A stretch of 64,000 bases of DNA from Amphiura filiformis (Eukaryota > Echinodermata > Ophiuroidea > Amphilepidida > Amphiuridae), in contig NC_092628.1 of assembly GCF_039555335.1 (NCBI RefSeq), forward strand, positions 79,734,713 to 79,798,712. Direction: 5' to 3'. Made by a program: the position numbers and the translations under genes. Below are positions 1 to 11,019 of the stretch, piece after piece. The notes below the pieces were generated by a model. The model saw only the letters and a program-made list of their open reading frames with translations, had not been told where the DNA came from and did no database searches. How positions within the stretch are numbered: the stretch's first letter is position 1; every line of letters starts with the position of its first letter.

Positions 1-513
1 GGTTGGCCTGGTCCATCACTGGCAAATAAGTGTTCATATAAGTATTTTATTCTGTAAAGAATTCGATCTTGTTCTGTGATTTCTCGGTCATTAGTATCGA
101 GGAGGCTTGTGATTTTTCCCTATGCTAGGTTTTCTTCAGATTTTTGTTTTCCTCATTTGCGGATTTCATCATCTTGGTGTCGTAACTCCGTATACATGGT
201 ATATCTTCACGTAGAACTTTTTCCTGGCCGCGGTTGTTCTGTGTATTCAACACATTGTATGTTTGTTCCATCCCCGTGCTTTCATGGATCTTCTCTTCTT
301 CTTGAGTTTTCTGGTAGAATCTGATATTTTGGTCTCTCGCGTCTTTGGGTTCTTTTCTCAGTGCAATTTCTATGGCCAATTCGTGTTTTGTATCTGATCA
401 GGCTCTCTTCTTCACATTCATCTGCCAAAAGTTGGAACTGGTTTTGCAGTTGCAGTTAGAAATTGGAATTCTACTCTCTTTTTAACTTCTTTAGGTTTTA
501 TTTATTTATTCAT
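1..513. other. Gene-free stretch
   Basis: No supported gene. A minus-strand open frame at 125-379 (84 codons, Lys/Glu-rich) lacks a recognisable domain and shows no clear splice context. It may be a decayed retroelement fragment. Confidence 0.4.
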
Positions 514-517
514 TTAA

Positions 518-991
518 GGTGGCTGTGTACTCTCAGACATGCATGTAGTAAAAGTGCAATAACTTTGTAATTATTCGCGCAAAACATATAAAAGTATACA
601 TTTTTATGAAGGCAAGACATCAATAAATCTTAATTTAAATACAGATTTGGGGTAAAAACAACAATTTTGAAGAAAATCACAAAAAGTGAGTTTTTGGCAA
701 TATTTGTTAGGTACATCATAACAAAAAACATTCTTTCCAAAATATTTTATTTTGTTTTTCGCTCGATCTTGAGGCTCCATTCCAAAAACCTTGCTGGTAC
801 AACAAAGATTTTCTTTCCTTTTCAATTTCAAACACGAGTGGAATAGTGAAATAAAATCCTTAAAATATTGCAGTTGGAGTTTACAAATCTGGATTTTCAT
901 TCCTTGTATTTATAAAAAACATAACAAGGTACAAACATATCATAAAAACTCAATTTTGAGAAAGAAACAATGGCTAGAGTACACAGCCGCG
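518..991. mobile_element. TTAA-flanked inverted-repeat element 1
   Basis: Terminal inverted repeats GGTGGCTGTGTACTCT (left) and the complement of AGAGTACACAGCCGCG (right) bound a 474-bp element. TTAA lies on both sides (514-517 and 992-995), which is the target duplication expected of piggyBac-type transposition. No transposase frame is present, so this is a non-autonomous (MITE-like) copy. Family assignment rests only on the target site. Confidence 0.7.
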
Positions 992-1053
992 TTAAAGGTG
1001 GGTAACCTGGTTGACAACCTCATCCCCTCACTTTACCCCCATCAAAATGCTGA

Positions 1054-1289
1054 TTTTGATATCAGGTGAAAGCTCATATTTTTCTCATTAACATGCTGAA
1101 ATTAGGCGTTCCAAATTGGTATATTTCCGGAGAAATCATCAAAAAACTGTCGAATTAGTTTCAAATATGGTATACCATATTTTAGACTAATTCAACAGTT
1201 TTTTGATCATATCTTCGGAAATACACCAATTTGGAACTTTTAATTTCAATATGTTAATGAGAAAAATAGGATCTCTCATTTGATATCAA
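1054..1289. mobile_element. Hairpin MITE-like element
   Basis: A near-perfect long inverted repeat: TGATATCA near 1056 and again at the right end, and about 105-bp arms that include TTTTCTCATTAACATG and its complement. The arms meet near 1172 with almost no loop. No coding capacity. Confidence 0.65.
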
Positions 1290-2060
1290 TTTGTTACATG
1301 ATCATGATGATTATCATTAATATAAACACTGTAGACTACCAAAATCACGCTGTATAAAATGTCAGTAATTCCATAAGCATGATAAGGAATTAGTCACATT
1401 TACAAGGAACATTTATGTTTTCTTTTTGCATGAATGTTTGAAAGGGACGACATTTCATGTTATAGGTAAGTTTTAAAGAATTTGATTTTCCAAATATATC
1501 AGGTCACTTTCCTTTAATATTCATTTAGGCATTTCAAGCAAGAACTGCCAAGGCCCAACAAATGTATGAGTGGACCCCACCCTTACAAACTGGTTATAAA
1601 ATATAAACAAAAGCATTGCACCATAAATACACATAATAAGGTCGGCTAAGGTAGTAGGCCCTTGGTAAATAAAATCTCTAAGATCAACGCAAAGATCCCA
1701 GGATACACTTCTAGTGCCCGTTTCTATTCATCGTTATGTATTCTTCTCCCGTGCATTATTTTCATGAACTACCCTTCACAGCCCAAATTATATAAACCTG
1801 CACGCTAAACAATGCATTATCTAAAACCTGCACGCTAAACAATAGATTCTAGATAATACGTGCACGCTCAAATACTAGAAATACTACTTTCACATAACCA
1901 TAAAGTAGAGTTAGGTGGCGCTTTAGACACAGAGATCACATAACTATATAATTGTCTGTTCGATATATATACCAACAAAAAAGTACGAATATACATTCTG
2001 TGGTGTTAAAATGGTATAGTTACAAACGGTGTTCTATAATAGTGTACAATTACCGAATAA
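1290..2060. other. Gene-free stretch with a short direct repeat
   Basis: No gene seen. ACCTGCACGCTAAACAAT occurs twice, about 30 bp apart, near 1800 and 1830. Confidence 0.4.
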
Positions 2061-2165
2061 GGTGCAACTCGCTAGACTTGAGTCCAGTCCTCGTTTACGG
2101 AGTTTAGGATTATGGTTTAGGGTTGGGATAGGGCAGTCTTGTAATAAGACTAGTAGAGTTGCACC
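2061..2165. repeat. Short element with terminal inverted repeats
   Basis: GGTGCAACTC at 2061 faces GAGTTGCACC ending at 2165. The interior is about 85 bp and non-coding. Small enough that chance or a decayed element cannot be separated. Confidence 0.35.
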
Positions 2166-2414
2166 CTTGCAAATATCATTGTCATAAATTATGATTAATG
2201 ACCTCAAATAAATCAAACATCAAATGAGAATAATCGAGCTTCTATTAATTAAAAAGGGCCAAAAACAGGTGGATCATAATTATACAAGATGACACCATTG
2301 CAAAATATTCAGCATTTTACAAATGAAATACATGTAGGCCTATATCTAAAATAACATAGCCGGGCCTGGGAAACACACACTAGCGCATAATATCATGATC
2401 ATGCTTTATAATAC

Positions 2415-2450
2415 CATAGGCCTTCAAACACATGTGTTTGAAGGCCTATG
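2415..2450. repeat. Perfect 36-bp palindrome
   Basis: CATAGGCCTTCAAACACA at 2415-2432 is followed directly by its exact reverse complement, giving a cruciform-capable palindrome with no spacer. The flanks do not extend the symmetry. Confidence 0.85.
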
Positions 2451-2859
2451 ATAATACTGAACAAATTGTTAAATCCCAATGTCGTGTGTTTTAATATAAG
2501 TAGTTCAAATTATAGAGCTATAAAGTCCAGTTGATATTCACCGTAGTACTAGTCTGACATCTAAATCGATCGTTTCCAACTGGTTCAGTGCTCTCTGTGT
2601 TCGAAACCACGATATTAAATGATCACAACATAAAGTCAAGTCAATTAAACCATGCGTGAATAAGTTACCTAAGTATGACGTATGGCGCAATCGATACCAT
2701 TGATTACAGGGATTGATTTTCTTTACCAGTTAAATGCTACGTAGCTGGTCAATGTCCTGACGCTGTTTTTAAAATGTAAGATATTTTCCCTAATATTAAA
2801 ACTAATATAATGAATGCAGCAATTAATATTGCCTATTGTTTTAATAGGCCTACACTCAA

Positions 2860-3005
2860 AGTGTATGACGGATAATGTACTCGTGCAAATGCATTCGTCA
2901 AGATAATTGCACTTGCCATGGAGTTATTGCATTTAAATGCAATAACTCCACGGCGCGTGCGATTATCTTGACGAATGCATTGCACTCAGTTCATTATCCT
3001 TATCA
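2860..3005. mobile_element. Hairpin MITE-like element
   Basis: Inverted repeat with about 70-bp arms containing GCATTCGTCAAGATAAT and its complement, meeting at TGCATTTAAATGCA near 2933. The outer ends carry GGATAATG and CATTATCC. Non-coding. Confidence 0.65.
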
Positions 3006-3606
3006 TAACCCGGGCTTACTTTGAGCGCTCAAATCCGGGGCTCAAATTTGGAAAATTATTTATTTAGCATGCCTTTTATTTGTGTGGAAACACAATTATG
3101 AACCACGTACCGCACTTTTTCTCTATATCATGTTTGTTTGATATCCAAAGTTCAGCGTTTTTGCTCTAATAACCTTGATTCAACTTTGAACGTTGATTTT
3201 CTTTTGCCGGCGTACGACAGATAATTAATCAATGAATCGTAGTAAACACGAACCATTATCAGACATCAACTCAACATAAAATGGTCATTTATAAAATAGT
3301 AATGGTCGAACCTAGGGCTAGGAGCGAAACTCAGGCTTTCTAGATTTACGAAAGGATAATTGGTAACATGGACAGAAAAAAATGGAATACTATTACATTG
3401 ATCATGTTGGTAAGATTTATTGTATGAATTATCGCATTGATACTCGTGAGCGGCAAAATTTGTATACACACTTCAGTAAGCAATTTATTTGTGAAAGCTC
3501 AAAGACACTTAACTCTTCCACTCGAAAAAATCACTTGAAGCCGCGACGCTAATTGCCTCAGTAATGCATTTTAAGGTTTGCGATTTTGATAAAACAATTA
3601 ACAGAT

Positions 3607-4237
3607 ATGTCATTCATCTTTTTATTATTATTATTATTTTTCCAGATTTTGATCACTTTAAACTGCATTAATTCAACTTCGGACCATGAAAATTCTCATA
3701 ACCCAAAATATGACAATGATATCGCTAATGACGACGCCAGCGCAAACCTTGATGAAAATATCTACACTACCTCACGGAGTTACGGTAAGATTGATCACAG
3801 CGTCGACAAATGTATTGCTGGACAAGAACAACTACCAACAACCGTAAAATGTGTCGACAATCAAAAGACTTGGGGATCGCGAAGTGATCTGGTTAATGGT
3901 CACAATGATGAAGATGGCAATGGAGCATCTTCTTTTGAAGACTCTCCAACTGATGGGGACCATGATGGACTAGAATTGATAGACAACTATTACGAATACG
4001 TCAAAGAAAATCTACCACGACCATGCAATGCAGGGTATGGTCTCAATTCAGATTTACAGGAATGTTCACCATGCGAAAAAGGAATGGTGCAACCATACAA
4101 CAACGCATTCAGAGCATGCAGGCCACATCATCAAGTATACTGTCCCTTAGAATTGGTGATACCCGGGAATCGAACTCACGACCCTCTTTGCAGAACAGAA
4201 ATTGAAGCTAGTCACAAAACGCTCAGAGAACACAATG
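3607..4237 (+). CDS. Exon 1 of the TNFR-domain gene
   Basis: Codes residues 1-210 plus one base. The donor is AATG|GTAAGG at 4238. The start was taken at the ATG that opens the signal peptide; the frame is also open a few codons upstream but has no earlier ATG. Confidence 0.65.
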
Positions 4238-5449
4238 GTAAGGATGCATGCATGGTATTTCTGCACATTTTGACACCTCATTTGTAGCAATTGACTAAAT
4301 ATTGACGTCACAACGTACATTTAAATCAATGTAACCCAAGATGTGAAAGTTGCAGTAAATTGTATTGATTTTGTATTCAGTATAATATGGGAGGAAATCT
4401 GTGTAATGATATCTGAGTGTTTTTGTATTGTAAGTTATTTATGTAAGTGCAACTTTCAAATCTGGACCTCACTACATTAAATTGACCGGTGTTTTATTGT
4501 TTTCTGGGCTATCGTATCAAATGAGGTATCAAAATGCGCAGAAATAAATACTGCTTCCAACGCATTTAACAGATTTGTAATACAATAGCCCCTTTTTGAA
4601 TAATGGCCATTATTTAAGTCACAAAACGCTCAGAGAACACAATGGTTAGTTATATTTTTGAGATGTTTATTACCTGTAATATCTGAACAAATGTTCTACT
4701 TTTTATCGATTGACTAATTGAATCAAAGACTCCATCAGTAGACTTCCAGACACCACGCCAAACAATAGCCCGGTGTTTTATTCGCAGATGAAAAAATTCA
4801 CATTACCTCCAAAATCTTGTACTTGTCCAGGGTTTATCTTTATGCGCAAACAAACCTGGTTCACGTTTTCATTGTCTTCATTTTATTTTATTTTTCACAT
4901 TTTGGCGGAAAACGCGGCCGCGTCTTTGAATTACATCAGAGTACAAAAACTTCACGAAAAGGACCAATTTTCTGTTCGGATTAAAATTGCAGATCAAAAA
5001 CTTGAATCAACCAATTGTATGTTGGAATTTTCATTTTTAATAAAACCTTCGTGGACATTTGGTTCTTTCGGTTCAGTTACGATATCTCGAGTGCTCCTTG
5101 ACGTGGATCGGTACAAAGTTGTTAGCAAACCTTTCAAAACAAGAAAGGTAAAAAACGTTTGACCAATTCACTTTTTACTGACTTAATTGTTTAATTTTAT
5201 ACAGATTACCAGCAGTGTCAACAGGCAGCTCCACAGTTTTACCCAATGGGTTTCGGTGGGCTTATCATTGGAGTAGTTGGAACCATCTTATTTGTGCAGA
5301 TCAAGGGCTGGTTTAAACACAGCAGTGATCCATCACTTACACTACCAGTTTATTTAGCCATCGCCTGTTTTGGTATTGGCGGATTGCTGTTCTTGATTTA
5401 TCGCAAAAGGATCCCTCTGAGCCAATTATTATCTGATGAAAACACATAG
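3607..5449 (+). CDS. TNFR-domain protein with two C-terminal membrane segments
   Basis: Spliced gene, exons 3607-4237 and 5205-5449, 291 codons; the one-base carry joins in phase. The ATG at 3607 begins a hydrophobic signal peptide (MSFIFLLLLLFFQ). An acidic, Asn/Asp-rich spacer follows, then a single TNFR-type cysteine-rich domain at about residues 140-195 with six cysteines (140, 153, 156, 171, 179, 195) and the typical ending PGNRTHDPLC. The second exon encodes hydrophobic segments at about 225-243 and 257-276, then a short tail RKRIPLSQLLSDENT. Family knowledge: TNFR superfamily members are normally single-pass receptors with several such domains and a longer cytoplasmic tail. One domain, two membrane spans and about 15 terminal residues are unusual. 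ATTAAA at 5654-5659 is a possible polyadenylation signal. No death domain or TRAF motif is seen, and further alternative exons in the intron cannot be excluded. Confidence 0.65.
4210..4646. repeat. 30-bp direct repeats around an inverted-repeat insertion at a splice donor
   Basis: The last coding bases of exon 1 and its donor (4210-4239, beginning AGTCACAAAACGCTCAGAG) recur exactly at 4617-4646. Between them lies about 377 bp containing an inverted repeat (about 28-bp arms at 4256-4283 and 4519-4546, TATTTCTGCNCATTTTGA). Both copies end AATGGT, so the donor dinucleotide is duplicated too. Confidence 0.7.
5205..5449 (+). CDS. Exon 2 of the TNFR-domain gene (membrane segments)
   Basis: The acceptor is a T-rich tract ending TTATACAG at 5204. 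Codes residues 211-291: linker DYQQCQQAAPQFYP, two hydrophobic stretches separated by a short Lys/His/Ser loop, and a basic-start tail. Stop TAG at 5447-5449. Confidence 0.6.
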
Positions 5450-6021
5450 TATATTGTAGAGTCTCTTATGGAAAATATAGGGTGCGATTTTAAGCTCAAT
5501 GAGTCGTTGCAGAACAACAGTCATTTTCCCTTGAACAAAGAAGTTGAAGAAGTTTTGCGATTCTAGTTGGGTTTTTATGTTGCAGATTCATCAGTGTTAC
5601 GGACAACAGTACACTAAGTTCATCACTTTTTTCGTCCGTACCGATATCTTATAATTAAAATCGATTTTAGCGGGAAAGGACTAAGCGTGACAAATGACAT
5701 GGTGATGATAAAAATAATACGGGTAATGCACCGAATTTTCTGAAAATGAACCCGTTTTTGATAATTCAGGTTGGTATATAATGGCCTATTGTGCTAACAA
5801 AATTATTCAGAGAAGTCTGTCGTAGGTGGCATACTTTCATATCACCGTATAATTACACCCCAAGTTCTACGGCCCCGAGGCCTAGAAATCATGCGAGTAT
5901 ATTGCCGGCGGCTTTGTATGAAACATAAACGATGCATGATGGAGATGACTTGATTATGAATTAGAATATTGTCCCCGGTAAGCGCAACCTATACCTCTAC
6001 CTAGGCTCACCTCTCCCCCAC
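5450..6021. other. 3' flank of the TNFR-domain gene
   Basis: Probable 3' UTR followed by intergenic sequence. Apart from ATTAAA at 5654-5659, no feature is supported. Confidence 0.4.
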
Positions 6022-7120
6022 CTATATATGGGTCATTATTTCTCAATTCACCCAATGGGAAACACCTCACCCCCTTTAAATTTGTTCAAAATTGGTATAC
6101 AGGGTGATTTTGGGTGGCAAAGCTCAAATTTCAAATTTTAGTACGGTTTCGCGCTATGCCCCGCCCATTTTTCGCGATTTCGGCGAAAAATGGCGCGCCC
6201 TTCGATATTGTCGTGACCATATCTCCCTAACTGTAGGTCCTACTGAGCTGAAATTGGTGTCATTTTTTAGCTAATCTCTCAAAGAATCTAAATCTGCTTT
6301 CATTTAGTATGTAGGAGTAAGAGAAAAAATATGACCTTTTTTCCTGTACTTTGACCTTGAATTTGACCTTGTTGCCCACGTGACCGCGAGGCAAATTTGC
6401 ATTGGAATTATACCCCCATATGTTGTCTTCAAAATATCAAAAAATTGGAGGGGTAATATTTTTTGTTTTCTTGCTAGGCTTTCACAAAGCAAGCATGTAG
6501 GTGAAAACATATATGTATTTAATGCATGTACATATAGGCCTATACAATTTTGACCTATATTATAATAGTATCATGTGTACAGTATACTGAGCCTACATGC
6601 AAAATTACAGTTTTTCAACCACATGCTTGCTTTATGAAAGCCTAGCAAGAAAACAAAAAATATTACCCCTCCAAGTTTTTGATATTATGTAGACAACGTA
6701 TGGATGTGTAATTCCAACTCAAATTTGCCTTGCGGTTACGTGGGCAACAAGGTCAAATTCAAGGTCAAAGTACAGAAAAAGGTCATATTTTTTCTCTTCT
6801 TCCTACACACTAAATGATAGTAGATTTGGATTCTTTGAGAGATTAGCTAAAAAATGACACCAATTTCAGCTCAGTAGGACCTACGGTTACGGAGATATGG
6901 TCACGACAATATTGACGTGCGCGCCATTTTTCCCCAAAATCGCGAAAAATGGGCGGGGCATAGCGCGAAAACCGTACGTCCGATTAAGCTAAAATTTGAA
7001 ATTTGAGCTTTGCCAGCCAAAATCACCATGTATACCAATTTTGAACAAATTTGAAGGGGGTGAGGTGTAAAATCACATTTTTTTTGGGTGATTTGAGAAA
7101 TAATGACCCATATATATAAC
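6022..7120. mobile_element. 1.1-kb fold-back element
   Basis: Two arms of about 500 bp (6022-6510 and 6590-7120) are reverse complements with scattered differences, separated by about 80 bp. The outer ends read TATATATGGGTCATTATTTC on each strand. No transposase frame. A transcript through it would form a very long hairpin. Confidence 0.75.
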
Positions 7121-7531
7121 CTCCTCTTCCCTAAGTATCCCCTCCTCCCCCTACATACCTCTATCTCGAGCTATCCCCCTTCCCTTTCGACTTTCAATGC
7201 TCTCTCCCATCACTCTCTCTTTCCCCCTCTCTTCTGTTCTCATTTCTAACAATAAATAACTCAGTTGAATAAAAAGTCTACGAGGCCGGTCGAGTGCAGA
7301 TCCGTCGAAACACGTTTTTCAATACGGGATATATGCTAACCTCATCGTGACATCATCCAAGCAGCAAAGTTCATTTCCCATTGAAAAAGCGTTATTCGGC
7401 GGATTTGCAGTGGACCATTCTGCTACCTGGTTTATATTGGAAGTAATAATATCTTCAATCGATTCCCGTGTATGCGATATGCATATGATTAGATACTCGA
7501 CTAGGCTTCAAGTGTCTGTTCTTTTATAATC

Positions 7532-7646
7532 TGTGGTGGTGAGCCAACGACATGTAATCGTTAGTGCACGCTGGTTCGAATCCGAACGGTTCTGATTTTT
7601 TCTCTCCTTTATTATAATGCCAGTTTGTCTGAGCTCCATTTCTTTA
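7532..7646 (+). repeat. tRNA-derived repeat, copy 1
   Basis: Contains an RNA polymerase III B-box-like GGTTCGAATCC followed by a T-rich stretch, and is nearly identical over about 115 bp to 8250-8364. Looks like a tRNA-derived SINE head; no good A box or complete cloverleaf is seen. Confidence 0.45.
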
Positions 7647-7988
7647 ATTATTATATATTTTCTCGGGCATGTATCCTCTGGATCCTCGCATTTGATATTT
7701 AATGTCTCATATTGACTGATGTCATGCTATGACACAGCAGATAGGCCGCCCTCTCTAATTATAATTAAATTACATTGGCCGTGCGACATTTACGAGAGAA
7801 TAAAATCATTACATGTTCAATTCGCCGGCTGCCTATATTAATTTACTAGTCAACATTTGCATAGGAACCGCATAGATTGGAGATTATATACGTATTTATT
7901 AGTAATAGACAAGTAATATATATATCGTGTGTTTGCGATTTATTCCGTAATCAATAAGTATGATGAACAAACACATTTCTGGCAGAAG

Positions 7989-8055
7989 CACTCACAGCGT
8001 AGTGGTATTCGATCTCGACTGTTAATCAAAAGGTTGTGGGTTCGAACCCTGGTAG
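7989..8055 (+). repeat. tRNA-Asn-like sequence
   Basis: AGCGTAGTGGTATTCGA resembles a D arm, GACTGTTAATC an Asn(GTT) anticodon arm, and GTGGGTTCGAACCCTGG a T arm. The acceptor stem does not close, so this is more likely a tRNA-derived SINE or pseudogene than a working tRNA. Confidence 0.5.
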
Positions 8056-8249
8056 AATTTTAATTGGAATAAATTTGTTTTTCTTTTGTTAAGAGGTAAT
8101 AATTATGGCAATAAATCTGCCGTATAAAACTGAACACAGCTCAATCCAGCCTCATAGGCCTATATCATGTAAATGTATTATGTGATGCAAATGTTGACTA
8201 GGAAAAAAAATATCGCTCGCCGGCTGATCCGCCATGAGCTGTTATGGCG

Positions 8250-8364
8250 TGTGGTGGTGAGCCAACAACATGTAATCGTTAGTGCACGCTGGTTCGAATC
8301 CGAACGGTTCTGATTTTTTCTCTCCTTTATTATAATGCCAGTTTGTCCGAGCTCCATTTCTTTA
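8250..8364 (+). repeat. tRNA-derived repeat, copy 2
   Basis: Same orientation as and nearly identical to 7532-7646, with the same B-box-like GGTTCGAATCC. The flanking phrase CTTTTATAATCTG precedes copy 1 and follows copy 2, which suggests a local duplication spanning the tRNA-Asn-like unit. Confidence 0.45.
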
Positions 8365-10138
8365 ACTTTTATAATCTGGTTTGAAATATTTCCGATGGTC
8401 TATATTTGTTCACAGAGAAATAAGCTATGGCTAATTTGGAACGCTTAAATCAAATGTAATTGGCTTGTTCGACTTCTCTGCTCGTGAATATTCCACTACG
8501 AAATTTAAATATTTTTAGATCAGGTAACACGATTATATAACAAACTGAAATGAAACCCGAATCTCATTGCTACAAAGTTTCTAAAAAAGGGTAGAAACAA
8601 AAGATCGATAATTATGTCAGTCAAGAGCTCAGGCAGGATAACCATGTGACCAAATCCAAAATCAGAACTCATATTTAAAATGAGGGAATGTTCCTGATTT
8701 AGAGAGGCAGGGCAAAACATTAGGGGACATAGTCGACAAAATTGTAAGACTGGGCATGTATATAGATTCTTTGAATCACTGCAATTTCAGAATACCCCCA
8801 AAAATATGGACCTAGGGAACCTTATGAAATGAGCTGAAAAGGTAACACAGAGTTAATTTTTAAGTGCTCAGATTGTGGTAACAACTGCACATATTTATTC
8901 CTCAGGTCGAAGATTCTGAAAATTATTCTTGGCTTGCCTCGCTAATTGCTGAAAATATCAGTGCTTTCCCAACCTAGTTTATACAATCTGAGACTAGAAT
9001 AAATAAATCGAACACAATCAAAAAAAAAAAAAATTCAAGACAACAAATTAAAGGACCACCTATTTTAATTGACTCATTACATAATGTAAAATAATGCAAC
9101 AAGACAAAAATCATCACAATAGCTACCAGTATAGCTACAAGAGAAAATATAATGCATTAGCCACCATCAGGTAATAACTCATTATTCAATATTGTTACCT
9201 CAGAATTTACATTAATTATCACTATGGATCCTGTAAAACATGTCTGTGTGTATATTTAATTTATATACCATATCACAGCAGGAAAACGACGCGGTATTCG
9301 CGGCCGCAATTGCTATTTTTTTCCGTTTTTATATTTTTTTGTTGCAATTGCATTTCAAAAACATTAAATTAATATGTATTGCTAGCTGTTCAATGGAAAC
9401 AAAAGTAATTAATTTATCCAGCTTTGAAAAAACAAAACATAGTAAAACTTTTTAAGAAGCAGTATTTCTCCAGTTTGTAACTTTGAATAACAAGTAATTT
9501 AGGGTCTATAACTTTTTTTTTTCTTCATCAAATTATTGTTTAAAAAAAATCGAAATGCATTTTTTGGCTTCCAAAATCACGTTTTCCTCCTGTGCTAACC
9601 ATAAGTGTACATCTCACTAGCTCACTCCAACTTAAAAATAAATCAAATTAAACATGTAAAACATAATAATACCAACTAAACGAGTACATACAATTGATCA
9701 GCTGATATTGATTACATCTGGAGGTATCAAATGAGCTTTTCCCCTCATCTTGTTTAGCCTTATCTTCCTTAAATCAAGGTCCTAAATATGCTCGAGGCAT
9801 CAATGACAATATCATCAACAGCTTGGCTGTGTTCGCCGAGATTGCCCGATAAAATTGGTCTTTGAAACTCTACAAATAAAGATTAAAATATTACCTAAAT
9901 CTAGCCTGTTGGTCGTGCATCATCCCTCACCATCAATCAGCTAATGTACAACAAATAATCTTCATCAAAACAAAGTCTCTTTGTACAAAACTCTATTATT
10001 TCTAATGACATGTCGAGGTATGAAAAAACATTTGTACTAAATAATAGTGCTCTTTAAGATGAATACACTGTTTCTTTGTTAAAAAAACACACTAACCACT
10101 AAAGTGACAGGTAAAACAGTCTTATTTACATTCACTAG
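8365..10138. other. Gene-free AT-rich stretch
   Basis: No open frame with a recognisable domain on either strand. A short poly-A run lies near 9020. Confidence 0.4.
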
Positions 10139-10628
10139 GGCTCGGATAGCGATGTTTTCACATATTTTTTGTGGGACCTGTGAGCACATCAGACATATCG
10201 AAATGCATTTTGAATATGAGGAATGTCCTTCTGATATCAAATGTAATTTTTCGAAATTTGTGATATAATACACATTTTAAAGGCAAATTATTAAATATTG
10301 ACGTTTTTGAAATTTAAAGAGTTCTCAAAGTAAATTGTATAAATCTAATGATATGTACTTTATAATGTGCATGTAGCGGGGTTTGAAAAAAATGTCCATG
10401 ATATGAAAATTTTGACCTTCCGTATCTGAAGATATAGTTTTTCCCAAAAAACACCATAAAATTATTTTTAGTATTTTGGGGAAAATATATATATCTTCAA
10501 TGAAAGGTAGGAATTTTCAATTGATTGTTGCTTTTCATCCCAGCTACATTAAGTACATATCATTAGATTTATAAAGTTTACTTGGAGATATCAAATATTT
10601 TAAAGATATCAATTTTTAATAATTTGCC
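10139..10628. mobile_element. Inverted-repeat element family A, copy 1
   Basis: Starts GGCTCGGATAGCGATG followed by TTTTTTGTGGGACCTG. An internal mirror (ATATCTTCA near 10490 against the complement near 10430) marks the centre near 10460. The right arm breaks off at 10628, where a different repeat begins. Related copies lie at about 38730-39380 and 41200-41385. Confidence 0.6.
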
Positions 10629-10645
10629 ATCGCAACACAAAGTCT

Positions 10646-11010
10646 ATGACATGTACTATCAATTCCAAAAGGAGCGTGATCCAGTTACCAGGGAGTTATG
10701 TAACCACTTCGCTGGCGAATTCAGCATGCAATTCCATAATCCATATGTCTGATTTGCTCTCAGGTCCTTTGAAAAATACTGTGCAAATGTTGCTATCCGA
10801 TTCCTCAATGGGTATTTGTAATAAATCATGACATGTACTATCAATTCCAAAAGGAGCGTGATCCAGTTACCAGGGAGTTATGTAACCACTTCGCTGGCGA
10901 ATTCAGCATGCAATTCCATATGTCTGATTTGCTCTCAGGTCCTTCGAAAAATACTGTGCAAATGTTGCTATCCCATTCCTCAATGGGTATTTGTAATAAA
11001 TCATGACATG
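10646..11010 (+). repeat. Two tandem copies of a roughly 180-bp unit
   Basis: The stretch from TGACATGTACTATCAATTCC at about 10646 recurs from about 10828, differing by a small deletion and a few bases. Each unit contains TATGTCTGATTTGCTCTCAG, resembling the end of element family A. A related single copy lies near 23960-24050. Confidence 0.7.
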
Positions 11011-11019
11011 TATCTTAAA

